Source: a bacterium (GTDB lineage Bacteria; UBP6; UBA1177). From it: a DNA stretch of 64,000 nucleotides. Under the pieces are notes generated by a model that was given only the letters and a program-made list of their open reading frames with translations, had not been told where the DNA came from and ran no database searches. How positions within the stretch are numbered: position 1 is the stretch's first letter; each line of letters opens with the position of its first letter. The stretch spans positions 27,194-91,193 of the forward strand of contig JAGCUA010000076.1 of the NCBI GenBank assembly GCA_017963125.1, given 5' to 3'. Both the position numbers and the translations under genes were made by a program. Positions 9,163-18,019 of the stretch are shown in pieces.

Positions 9163-10059
9163 CTATTTGTAAACGCCGCGAAGCTCTTCTGGATGAAGGG
9201 AGGCGACTTTTTTTCCAAGATTGTCCATAAACGCCTGCTTAAGCCCCGGATTATCACCGATTTCATCAAGAATATCAGAGACATATTCAGCTTTTCCGAC
9301 GTTTATTCTTATATTTGACGTATGAAGTTTACCCTGCGATATCGGAAGCAGTTTTTCACCGCCTAAAATCGAAACCGGCTGAACGAGAACATTTTCTCCT
9401 GTATCTATCATCCTGTAAACTCCGGCAAGAAAGTGATCCATGCTTCCGTCGCGGCTTCTTTTACCTTCAGGAAAAACGAGGAAAACTTTAACTTTTGCCT
9501 TGATGTCTTCGGCAACTTTCGCGGCAGCACGTGCGATAACGCGGATCGGATACGGAATAGGCACCGATGCAACAGTCTGCGACTGGGCAATAAGCAGCGA
9601 ATTAAAGTGCATGCTTGCGAACTTTCTGACCGGATGAGAAAAAACCTTCGGCCCTGCGATCACGGCAAGCTGTCCTGCAAGACCCGCTTTTGCGAAATTT
9701 TCATCAAAAGCCGCGGCAAAAATATTGGCATCGGAATAACTGACGTGGTTCGCAACAAAAACGAGCCTGTCAGCCTTCCCTTCCGCGATCAGATTCAATG
9801 CGTTATCAAGATTTTCATCACCTTTGATATCGAATTTAAGCATTATATCGAGAACCAGTTTCATTATGTTCCGGACGAATTCGGAACCTTCCGAATAACC
9901 CCAGTCTGCCCCTGCAACTTCATATTTTTCCAGGAACTCAGAGACAGCACTGTCAGGCTGATTGTCAACAAAATCCCTGACAACGTGAACAATTTCGTCG
10001 GGGAGTGCATCTTCCCATCCTTTGAGCGTTTCATAAAGCAGCTTTTTTTCTTCTGACAT
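9163..10059 (-). CDS. PlsC-type 1-acylglycerol-3-phosphate acyltransferase family protein
   Basis: Contains the acyltransferase motifs HX4D (NHVSYSD) and FPEGKRSRDG, the acyl-CoA/ACP and glycerolphosphate binding signatures of the PlsC family. The 298-residue form starts at ATG 10059-10057, chosen because GGAG lies 6 bases upstream; the earlier ATG (10071) has none. Longer N-terminal region than typical PlsC (about 110 residues before HX4D), as in distant soluble family members. First gene of the lolA/M16 operon, linking lipid acylation with lipoprotein traffic. Exact acceptor unknown. Confidence 0.8.
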   Translation of the reverse strand: MSEEKKLLYETLKGWEDALPDEIVHVVRDFVDNQPDSAVSEFLEKYEVAGADWGYSEGSEFVRNIMKLVLDIMLKFDIKGDENLDNALNLIAEGKADRLVFVANHVSYSDANIFAAAFDENFAKAGLAGQLAVIAGPKVFSHPVRKFASMHFNSLLIAQSQTVASVPIPYPIRVIARAAAKVAEDIKAKVKVFLVFPEGKRSRDGSMDHFLAGVYRMIDTGENVLVQPVSILGGEKLLPISQGKLHTSNIRINVGKAEYVSDILDEIGDNPGLKQAFMDNLGKKVASLHPEELRGVYK

Positions 10060-10094
10060 AAGTTTCTCCATGTCAATAACTCAAAACCGCAATT

Positions 10095-10121
10095 TTTATA
10101 TTAAGCACGTTTAAAAATCAA
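10095..10121 (-). promoter_or_regulatory. Promoter for the plsC-like/lolA operon
   Basis: Minus strand TTGATT (10121-10116), 15-bp spacer, TATAAA (10100-10095), about 36 bases before the chosen start. Confidence 0.5.
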
Positions 10122-10167
10122 GTAATGACGGGAAAATTCCAATGTTTCGCGCCGTCTCTCATAATTT

Positions 10168-10195
10168 TTGCCGTAAAAAATAAAATCGCTATAAT
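10168..10195 (+). promoter_or_regulatory. Promoter for pepD
   Basis: TTGCCG (10168-10173), 16-bp spacer, perfect TATAAT (10190-10195); start codon 41 bases downstream of the -10. Confidence 0.7.
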
Positions 10196-10236
10196 GCTTT
10201 GTTTTGGTCTTTTTAACAATCATTTCGGAGGGAAAA

Positions 10237-11694
10237 ATGAACAACAAAATCCAGGCAGTTCTTGATTTGTTCGCAGAACTCGACAAAGTTCCGAGACAGA
10301 GCAAACACGAAGAAAAAATCAGCGCATGGCTCGTTGACTGGGCCAAGAATCACGGGCTTGAGGCAGAGCGTGACGAATCAATGAACGTTCTCATCAAGGC
10401 TCCGGCAACTCCGGGCTATGAAGACAAACCGATCGTCGTTATCCAGGGTCATATGGATATGGTCTGCGAAAAAATCGCAGGAAGCGCTCACGATTTCAGC
10501 AAAGATCCGATCAAATGCATCGTTGACGGCGAATGGCTGAAAGCTGACGGCACGACGCTCGGAGCTGACGACGGCATCGCTCTTGCAATGGGTCTTCTCC
10601 TTGCAACGGATAAAGAAGTCGTTCATCCGCCGCTCGAACTCCTCTTCACGATCGACGAGGAAACGGGTCTCACCGGCGCGAACACGCTTAAACCGGGCTG
10701 GCTCAGCGGCAAAATACTCCTCAACATCGACACCGAGGACGAAGGCGTTTTCACGATCGGCTGCGCAGGCGGAAGAGACACCAAAATCGAACTGGAATGT
10801 TCTTCAATGGCTGTTCCGGCAGACGACAAAGTCTATGAAATCAGAGTATGGGGGCTTTCCGGCGGCCACAGCGGCGTCGACATCAACCTGCCGAGAGGAA
10901 ACTCCAACATCATAGTCGCAAGACTTCTTGATGAAGCAGCAAGAAATGCAGCGACAAAACTTATCCACATCGAAGGCGGCAGCGCGCACAATGCGATCCC
11001 GCGTGAAACCAAGGCTATAATCTCGACAGACAAAGATGTTGCGGCTGTTCTGGGAGCTCTCCGCGAAAAAATAATCGGAGAAATCGGTTATGCAGAACCC
11101 GGAATGAAAATCGACATCAATCCTGTTGCAAACATTTACCGCAACGAAATCAATCCTGAAGATACGAAAAAGCTCATCGGAATAATGATGGCTATGCCTC
11201 ACGGCGTCGCAGCAATGAGCAAGGATATCGAAGGTCTTCCCGAAACATCGAACAACTTCGCAACGATCAAAATGAGCGAAGCAAGAGGACTGATCTCGGA
11301 CAAAAAACTGGTTTCGATACTTTCAAGCCAGAGAAGCTCGGTTGAAAGCAAGCTCGACTGGATTTCGAGAAAAATCGAAGCTATCGCAGTAGCAGCAGGT
11401 GCAAAGACGGCGACAAGCGACGGATATCCGAGCTGGGAACCGAATCTGGAAAGCGAACTCAACAAAAAATGCGTCGAGATCTACAAAAAACTTTTCGGCA
11501 ACGAACCGAAAGTCGAGATCATCCACGCAGGACTTGAATGCGGGATCATCGGCTCGAAGAACGAAGGAATGGACATGGTTTCGTTCGGCCCGACGATCAA
11601 AAACCCGCATACTCCCGATGAAAGACTTGAGATCGCAACTGTCGGAAAAGTCTGGGATTTCTGCGTAGAACTTCTTAAAGAACTCAGCAAATAG
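10237..11694 (+). CDS. pepD: Aminoacyl-histidine dipeptidase PepD (M20C)
   Basis: Cytosolic zinc dipeptidase cleaving Xaa-His and other unblocked dipeptides. Start set at ATG 10237, 6 bases after CGGAGGG; this gives 485 residues, the length of E. coli PepD. Zinc-site motifs are visible: GHMDMVCEK, LGADDGIALAM, TIDEETGLTGA, and the C-terminal HAGLECGIIG with GPTIKNPHTPDERL. The SGGHSGVDI lid-domain motif is also present. Monocistronic, with its own consensus promoter. Confidence 0.95.
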   Translation: MNNKIQAVLDLFAELDKVPRQSKHEEKISAWLVDWAKNHGLEAERDESMNVLIKAPATPGYEDKPIVVIQGHMDMVCEKIAGSAHDFSKDPIKCIVDGEWLKADGTTLGADDGIALAMGLLLATDKEVVHPPLELLFTIDEETGLTGANTLKPGWLSGKILLNIDTEDEGVFTIGCAGGRDTKIELECSSMAVPADDKVYEIRVWGLSGGHSGVDINLPRGNSNIIVARLLDEAARNAATKLIHIEGGSAHNAIPRETKAIISTDKDVAAVLGALREKIIGEIGYAEPGMKIDINPVANIYRNEINPEDTKKLIGIMMAMPHGVAAMSKDIEGLPETSNNFATIKMSEARGLISDKKLVSILSSQRSSVESKLDWISRKIEAIAVAAGAKTATSDGYPSWEPNLESELNKKCVEIYKKLFGNEPKVEIIHAGLECGIIGSKNEGMDMVSFGPTIKNPHTPDERLEIATVGKVWDFCVELLKELSK

Positions 11695-11865
11695 AGCTTT
11701 TCGACTCTCTGCCGGGAGGCGTATTTTCGCAGGGAGATACTGTTCCGCCTCTCATCGGTCTGAAAGATCTTCTTTAAAAACATCACCGTTTAAAATTATT
11801 GACAAAAAAAATTGAGAATATTTATTGCTTTCAGATTTAAGTTGGTTTTTTTATAGGAGAAAAAA

Positions 11866-14166
11866 ATGAAAAAATTAGTTATCTCACTTGCACTCGTTTT
11901 TGCGGTTTTCGCTCTTTTCGGTGCAAAACCTGAATTTGAGGTGATCAAACCGGCAAAACCGATCACCGTTAAAAACATGTCAGCTTTTGTGGAGCATAAA
12001 CTCCCTGCTTTGATTTCACTCAAAAGCCCGCTCTTCAAAGGTACGATCCAGAATTCAAATACGATCTCGGGAACAGCGATACACAGAGTTTCCTGGGTTT
12101 ACAACGGGATTCCTGTCGTCGGCAGATACACCGTGATCAAAGAGAAGGACGGCAAAGTTGTTGATATCATCAACGGCATGGACAACTTCTCGATAGACAC
12201 AAAACCGGCTCTTTCAGCTGAACAGGCGGCACTTGCTCTGGCAGGAAAACAGTTCGACAAAAAGAATCCCGATTTTATTTCGAATCTCGTGATAATCAGC
12301 AACGGTGACGGCTACAGACTTGCATACCGCGTCCGTTTCCGTCCGATGAGCCCGGTAGACGGCAGATTCTTCTATGTCGATGCAAATAACGGAAGAGTTT
12401 TGCGCACGGGAAACCTTGTAAAATTCGCGTCAAACAAGGCAAAAGTTTTCGACGAAAACCCCGTAAGCACTCCCGATCCGATAGAAGTCGATCTTCTCTG
12501 GGTCGGTGACGATGCAGAAGGAAAACTTTCCGCAGCAGCCGACGAAAAAGGGCTCAGAAAAGTCATTTCGGCTAACTGCCCCGATGAAGGAGAAACTTTC
12601 GACTATTACGGCTACCAGATCCCGCGCTGCACGATCAGACAGATTGCAAACAAAGAAGAAAACGAAAGTTTCATCTACGAAGACTGGACAAACGGTCTTA
12701 ACTACAAGCTCGATACCGATGATATCTATCCCGAAATCGCGCTTTACTACCACATAACGAAAATTTACGACTATCTTGCAAATCTCGGTCTTGAAGAATA
12801 CACCGAGCTTCCGAACCACAAAGGCACGAACCCGATCATGGGTATCGCAAATTTCCAGATGATGGCGCAAAGCGGGCGCAGCATCAAGCTCCAGCCGATG
12901 GACAACGCTTTTTTCAGCAAATATGATCCTTATTTTGCCGAAATGTTCTACGGAGATTTCGAATACAACGAGAGCGACGCTCTTGTTTTCGGTCAGGGAA
13001 CCAAAGCCGATTTTTCTTACGACGGAGACGTTGTCTATCACGAATTCGGCCACGGCGTAGTTGACGGCATCGCACAGTTCGCATACGAAGGCTGGCCCGA
13101 CAAATACGGTTTCAGCAACGAGATCATGGGAATGAACGAAGGTATGGCCGATGTTTTCTCGTTCATAATCACCGAGGATCCGTGCCTTGCAGAATATGTC
13201 GCGAAAGGAACCGGTCAGATGGGAGGCGCTGTCAACCTCGACGGCAAACTCTGTCTTAGAACGACGACAAACCCGAACCGCGTGAACGAGGATTTTAACG
13301 GCGAATCTCACAATGACGGTCTTCCGCTTGTCGGAGCGCACTGGGAGATTTATCAAAAAATGCTTGAAAAAGGCTTCACTAAAGACGATTTTGCCCGCAT
13401 TTTCCTGACAGCCCTTCTCTCTGTTCCGAACAGTGAAATAGGCTACAAGGAATGGGGAAAACTCATGGTAAAAGCTACCGGAGAAAGCGTTGCGGCCGAC
13501 CTCAAGAACGATGTTGAACAGATCCTCACTGACAGGAACTACTTCGAAGAAATCCGCGCAAGAGACGTTATGAACCCAACGGATTATTTCTACATGGGAG
13601 GAGTCGGCGACGGACGCTACACTGCATCGACCAATACTATCGAAATCGATGAAGACGACATTATCACGGAAGTAAGCCCGATGTATGTCCAGCTTTACTT
13701 CGACGTTCCTGAATGCATCGATACGCTCACCATTACGGGAATACCTTACGGAGAAAGCGGCGACCAGAGATATGCTCCGGAACTGACGGCGTTTGTCCGC
13801 GAAGGTGAGCCCGTGCTCTGGAAAGTCAACGATTATCCGGCTACGGTAAAATACGATAGATCCGTCGAAAGCGAAGACGGCAGCACATGGATTTTCCCGA
13901 ATCTGGAATCCGGCAAAAGATACTACATCAGCTTTGTAAACAGAGGACCTGCCGGACTTCTCTACAACCCGAAAGCGAAAGCGTCGTGGAAATCGGAAAC
14001 AGAATGCGGCGCAGATCCCGAGGAATCAGGTGACGAAGAGCCTGCGACTGACGCAGATGAAGAAATTTCAGGAGACGGCGACGAGATCAGCGACGACGAT
14101 ATTTACAGAGACGACGAACCTAAGAAAGAAAAGAAAAGCAGCGGCTGCTCGATGACCCTTTTCTAA
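11866..14166 (+). CDS. Secreted gluzincin metallopeptidase (fungalysin/thermolysin type) with C-terminal GCSMTLF tail
   Basis: 766 residues: signal peptide (cut near residue 20, ALFGA), FTP/PepSY-like propeptide about 60-185 (HRVSWVYNGIPVVG), catalytic HEFGH at 392-396 and downstream ligand NEGMAD (E425). A beta-sandwich domain (about 575-705) and a Glu/Asp-rich linker follow, ending in KSSGCSMTLF. Exported zinc endopeptidase autoactivated by propeptide removal; family M36 or M4, not separable by eye. TTGACA at 11799-11804 may be its -35, but no good -10 matches. AGGAG precedes the ATG. Its stop overlaps the next gene's ATG (TAATG). Confidence 0.88.
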   Translation: MKKLVISLALVFAVFALFGAKPEFEVIKPAKPITVKNMSAFVEHKLPALISLKSPLFKGTIQNSNTISGTAIHRVSWVYNGIPVVGRYTVIKEKDGKVVDIINGMDNFSIDTKPALSAEQAALALAGKQFDKKNPDFISNLVIISNGDGYRLAYRVRFRPMSPVDGRFFYVDANNGRVLRTGNLVKFASNKAKVFDENPVSTPDPIEVDLLWVGDDAEGKLSAAADEKGLRKVISANCPDEGETFDYYGYQIPRCTIRQIANKEENESFIYEDWTNGLNYKLDTDDIYPEIALYYHITKIYDYLANLGLEEYTELPNHKGTNPIMGIANFQMMAQSGRSIKLQPMDNAFFSKYDPYFAEMFYGDFEYNESDALVFGQGTKADFSYDGDVVYHEFGHGVVDGIAQFAYEGWPDKYGFSNEIMGMNEGMADVFSFIITEDPCLAEYVAKGTGQMGGAVNLDGKLCLRTTTNPNRVNEDFNGESHNDGLPLVGAHWEIYQKMLEKGFTKDDFARIFLTALLSVPNSEIGYKEWGKLMVKATGESVAADLKNDVEQILTDRNYFEEIRARDVMNPTDYFYMGGVGDGRYTASTNTIEIDEDDIITEVSPMYVQLYFDVPECIDTLTITGIPYGESGDQRYAPELTAFVREGEPVLWKVNDYPATVKYDRSVESEDGSTWIFPNLESGKRYYISFVNRGPAGLLYNPKAKASWKSETECGADPEESGDEEPATDADEEISGDGDEISDDDIYRDDEPKKEKKSSGCSMTLF

Positions 14167-15140
14167 TGTTCGAATTTTTAGACAAAAATATAACTTCCGG
14201 ACTTTATTCCGCATATCAGTACGCATTTTTGAAAGGCAGCTTCATTTCGTGCGGCTGCGGAGGGACATTCGATTTTGATTCAAGCGAAAAGATCAATTAT
14301 TCCACGCAGTTCGATCTGGCTTCGCTAACAAAGGCCATAGCCGCAGTTCCGATTTTCTACAGCCTTTTTGCATCAAAAGAACTTTTACCTGATGAAAAAA
14401 TCTTCCGCTTTTTCTCCGGTGCAGGCAGAGAGATCACGCTCTACGAACTTCTGAGCCACACTTCCGGTTTCCCGGCATGGCTTCCTTTTTACGAGCTTGT
14501 TCCGGCTGAAAAATCTGCTAAAGAGAGGAAAAAAGAGGTCGAAAAAATCATTTTTGAGCACCAGACTTCCGACAAAACGAAGTGTTACAGCGATCTCAAC
14601 TACCTTCTGCTCGGTTTTATACTTGAAAGAATATTTCACCAGCCGCTCGATGTGATCTTCAAGGACTTTTGCCGCAGCAACGACCTGTATTCAAGGCTCA
14701 CTTATCACCCGGCAAGAAGAACTCCGAAAACGGCTTTTTCAAAGCTGCGCAATGATTTCCCAGAAAAAACCGTTGAAGATGAAAACTGCTGGTTTTTAGG
14801 CGGCATTACAGGTCACGCCGGGCTTTTCGGAAGCGCAGCGGAGGTCGTAGAATATTTTGACGGACTGATAAAAACGGACTGGTTCATGCCAACGGCAGAA
14901 AGACTCGGCTTTGCAGGTTTCGACCGGCCAGAAGGGAACGACTCAAACTACGGAAAATCGGCAGATCCCGACAGTTTCGGCCACCTCGGATTCACAGGAA
15001 CTGCTTTTATGATCGACCCCGGAAAAAATGCGATAGCGGCGCTTCTCACTAATTCGACTCATCCGACTCCCGACAAACCCGAAAGGAAAGAACGGATAAA
15101 AAAGGCCCGTCAGAAATTTTTCGATTCGCCGGACTTCTGA
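14166..15140 (+). CDS. Serine hydrolase, beta-lactamase/class C esterase family
   Basis: 324 residues with the penicillin-recognising active-site motifs: SLTK (SxxK) near residue 53, LLSHTSGFP, YSDLNYLLLG in the YxN position, and HLGFTGT as the KTG equivalent. No signal peptide is visible, so probably cytoplasmic. Likely an esterase, peptidase or amidase rather than a resistance enzyme. The ATG shares one base with the upstream metallopeptidase stop, implying translational coupling of a cytoplasmic hydrolase to a secreted protease. Confidence 0.85.
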   Translation: MFEFLDKNITSGLYSAYQYAFLKGSFISCGCGGTFDFDSSEKINYSTQFDLASLTKAIAAVPIFYSLFASKELLPDEKIFRFFSGAGREITLYELLSHTSGFPAWLPFYELVPAEKSAKERKKEVEKIIFEHQTSDKTKCYSDLNYLLLGFILERIFHQPLDVIFKDFCRSNDLYSRLTYHPARRTPKTAFSKLRNDFPEKTVEDENCWFLGGITGHAGLFGSAAEVVEYFDGLIKTDWFMPTAERLGFAGFDRPEGNDSNYGKSADPDSFGHLGFTGTAFMIDPGKNAIAALLTNSTHPTPDKPERKERIKKARQKFFDSPDF

Positions 15141-15186
15141 ACGGCACTTCGCGCGGGAACCTATATTTAAAAATAAGGAAAAGCCC

Positions 15187-15214
15187 TTGATTTTGATTTT
15201 TTTAAAGCTACAAT
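15187..15214 (+). promoter_or_regulatory. Promoter for the subtilase gene
   Basis: TTGATT (15187-15192), 16-bp spacer, TACAAT (15209-15214). Leaves an A/T-rich leader of about 110 bases with no obvious structure. Confidence 0.6.
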
Positions 15215-15328
15215 TATTGGTTTTCGCTCCTTTTGAAAAAATGCCGATTTAATTAACATTTTTTCTAAGGAATTGTTTTTGCTTATATTTTAAGCTTTTT
15301 TGTTTGATAATTTTCGGAGGTGAAAAAA

Positions 15329-17965
15329 ATGCCTGCTTTCAGAAAAACATTTACTCTTCTTCTGTCAATCTGTCTTTTTTCAATTCTTTTTGCTGAAAAT
15401 GAACCGCCTGTCCTCGGCAAACTTATCGAAAGAAACGGTTTTCTTTACGATACTTTTTACTATCATGTAAGCGGCGAACCGCAGTATCTTCTGCAGAAAT
15501 ACGACGAGATCGCAATTCCTCATTCGGTAGACATGAACTCTCTGCGCGGTCTTGAATTCAACGGAATACAGATTTCCGACATGATCTCAGAGGTAACTTT
15601 CGATTTCCGTAATTTCAGAGCTTTCAGAATAAACCTTGACGAGTTCGACCGCAAAAACTGGATGCAGGTGCGCAATATCCTTGCGAAAAACGGCATTCCT
15701 GCATGGCCTGTCCTCACCTATCACGCGGAGAACTCCCCGATAGTCCTCGACGGCACGATGAACCTCACTTTCCCGAAATATATGGAAAAGGCTGAACAGG
15801 ATAGGATCCTTGAGCTTTACGGATTAAAAGTAGTTGAAATCGTTGATGAAGAAAATAATTTCTACACCGTTTCACTCAATCCTGGAACCGATCCTTTCGC
15901 GATCGCGAACTCACTCTACACCAGACAGTTCGTCCGCTGGGCTCAGCCGAACTGGCTCTGGCACTTCATTCCATTGTCTACGACTCCGAACGACCCCTAT
16001 TTTTCAAAGCAGTGGCATCTCACCCAGATCAACGCACAGTATGCATGGGACACTGAAACAGGTGACAACAAAGATGTCAGGATCGCGATCGTCGATACCG
16101 GCGTTGATTTGAATCACCCTGACCTGAATGTTCTTGCAGACCTCGGACATGACTACCTCGGCAACCTCGGCGGCGCACCGAACATTCCTACCTACGGCGG
16201 CAACACCCAGGGAGGCAACGATCACGAAGGCACCCCGCACGGAACATCGTGTGCAGGTCTTGCTGCTGCAAAAACGAACAACGGAATCGGCGTTTCGGCT
16301 TCATGCTGGGGCTGTCCGATCATTCCGATAAGACTTATTGCAGATGCCGGAACTTCATATTCGGCAGTACATGCGAGCGACAACTACAATGCCATGAAAC
16401 ACGCTGTTGACAGCGGCGCATGGGTCGTCAGCAACAGCTGGGGAATGCAGGATGTCGACAGAAACGGCAACTGCACCAATGTTCCCGCAGACAGCAACAG
16501 CTCGGATGGCGTAAACTACGGCCGCACGAACGGAAGAGGCGGAAAAGGAACTATTTTCCTCTGGGCAGCCGGCAACTCACACTGCAACACAAACAAGAAC
16601 AGCTTCCTCTCAAATGACGACAACCTTCTGGCGGTCAGCGCACTGGGTCAGTCAGGCTCGATGGAAAGTTATTCAAACTACGGTACAGCCATCGACATCG
16701 CTGCCGGTGCGGGAAAAAGCACGACCGACCTTCAGGGAAACACTTACGGCTACGCATGCAGTTCTTACGGATGCATGGGAAGCCTTGACACCAACGGCGA
16801 CTACACAAACGGATTCAGCGGAACAAGTGCGGCAACACCTGTTGCGGCAGGCGCTGTAGCACTTATGCTCGCGGCAAAACCCGACATGACTTTCAATGAA
16901 GCTATGAACTGCATCAAAGTTTCGGCATACAAACCTTCGACGACATGCTCCGAAGGCGCATGGACGACACAGAGCGACACATACGTCTCCAACGGACAGC
17001 ATTCACCCTGCTTCGGCTACGGCATCGTTGACGCGAATGCAATGGTAGTCGGAGCGAAAAACGGAACATGCGGAGAATGCATCCCGACAGCTTCGATCGA
17101 CGGCTGTTTCGGCAACTATTCCGGCAAAGACGACGACTGCGACGGTGTGATCGACAACAATTGCGCCAACGGCGCCGGCGGCAAGGGAAAAGCTGCTGAT
17201 GCCTGCTCTACAGATTCCGAATGTGTCAACACGGCAGTCACCCCGAAATGCATTACCGACGAAGGCTGGACTGACGGCTACTGCTCGGCAGAATGCACCA
17301 AAAACACCGACTGCTACAACGGAAACGGCAAAGTTGAATGCTATCAGGGCAAATGTATAGCAAAATGCTCATACAACACAGTCCGCTCGGGTTACGCATG
17401 TATCTCCGACAAGATCCTTCCGAAAGGGACCGAAGTCGTTGCAAGCTGCGGAAACGGCATCACTGAAGACGGCGAAAAATGCGACGGCGGAAACAAACTC
17501 TGCAAACTTGTAGACGGCAGCTTTACCGGCGGCACCGCTATATGCAACCAGAACTGCACAGGCTACGACACGAGCACATGCGAAGGCGGAAGCGGAAACC
17601 TCTGCGGCAACCACAATGTTGACAGCGGTGAGATCTGCGACGGAGATACGATCCAGTGCAAACAGCTTGCAGGCGCCCCGAAAGGCGGTACGGCAAACTG
17701 TTCAAAAGACTGCATGAGCTGGGACAAATCGACCTGCTACGACGACGGATCGGGCTCAAATGACGGCGGAAACAACGGCGGTAACGACAGCGGAAACTCC
17801 GACAACAACGAGAGCGGAGACAGCAAAGCAAACTGCGGAAACGGTTTCCTTGACGACGGCGAACAGTGCGATGACGGCAACAGAATCGACGGCGACGGCT
17901 GCTCGAAATACTGCATGAAAGAAAGCGGAACGAAATCTTCGGGCTGCGCACTTACGGTCTTCTAA
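15329..17965 (+). CDS. Secreted subtilase (S8) with Myxococcus-type Cys-rich repeats and GCALTVF tail
   Basis: Start at ATG 15329 (GGAGG 8 bases upstream; an in-frame GTG at 15320 overlaps that site). 878 residues: signal peptide, propeptide to about 220, catalytic triad D256 (IVDTGVD), H304 (HGTSCAG), S500 (GTSAATP). After the protease come a MopE-like DDDCDGVIDNNC metal-binding motif, several Cys-rich domains, and Myxococcus-type disulfide repeats (CGNGITEDGEKCDGG; CGNGFLDDGEQCDDGN). A Gly/Asn/Ser linker lies near 810, and the protein ends TKSSGCALTVF. An exported, disulfide-rich protease probably retained at the cell surface. Shares fold and tail with the subtilase at 38139-40100. Confidence 0.93.
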   Translation: MPAFRKTFTLLLSICLFSILFAENEPPVLGKLIERNGFLYDTFYYHVSGEPQYLLQKYDEIAIPHSVDMNSLRGLEFNGIQISDMISEVTFDFRNFRAFRINLDEFDRKNWMQVRNILAKNGIPAWPVLTYHAENSPIVLDGTMNLTFPKYMEKAEQDRILELYGLKVVEIVDEENNFYTVSLNPGTDPFAIANSLYTRQFVRWAQPNWLWHFIPLSTTPNDPYFSKQWHLTQINAQYAWDTETGDNKDVRIAIVDTGVDLNHPDLNVLADLGHDYLGNLGGAPNIPTYGGNTQGGNDHEGTPHGTSCAGLAAAKTNNGIGVSASCWGCPIIPIRLIADAGTSYSAVHASDNYNAMKHAVDSGAWVVSNSWGMQDVDRNGNCTNVPADSNSSDGVNYGRTNGRGGKGTIFLWAAGNSHCNTNKNSFLSNDDNLLAVSALGQSGSMESYSNYGTAIDIAAGAGKSTTDLQGNTYGYACSSYGCMGSLDTNGDYTNGFSGTSAATPVAAGAVALMLAAKPDMTFNEAMNCIKVSAYKPSTTCSEGAWTTQSDTYVSNGQHSPCFGYGIVDANAMVVGAKNGTCGECIPTASIDGCFGNYSGKDDDCDGVIDNNCANGAGGKGKAADACSTDSECVNTAVTPKCITDEGWTDGYCSAECTKNTDCYNGNGKVECYQGKCIAKCSYNTVRSGYACISDKILPKGTEVVASCGNGITEDGEKCDGGNKLCKLVDGSFTGGTAICNQNCTGYDTSTCEGGSGNLCGNHNVDSGEICDGDTIQCKQLAGAPKGGTANCSKDCMSWDKSTCYDDGSGSNDGGNNGGNDSGNSDNNESGDSKANCGNGFLDDGEQCDDGNRIDGDGCSKYCMKESGTKSSGCALTVF

Positions 17966-18019
17966 GTTTGGCACTTTTTTCTTTAATAAAATCAACAAAT
18001 TAAATCGCGAGGTAAAGAG

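Noticed and set aside
11704..11758. GGGAGGCG/CGCCTCTC pairing as the pepD terminator
   Set aside because: Loop of more than 20 bases and no U-run.
15320..15328. GTG start for the first subtilase
   Set aside because: The GTG overlaps the GGAGG ribosome site; the ATG at 15329 fits.
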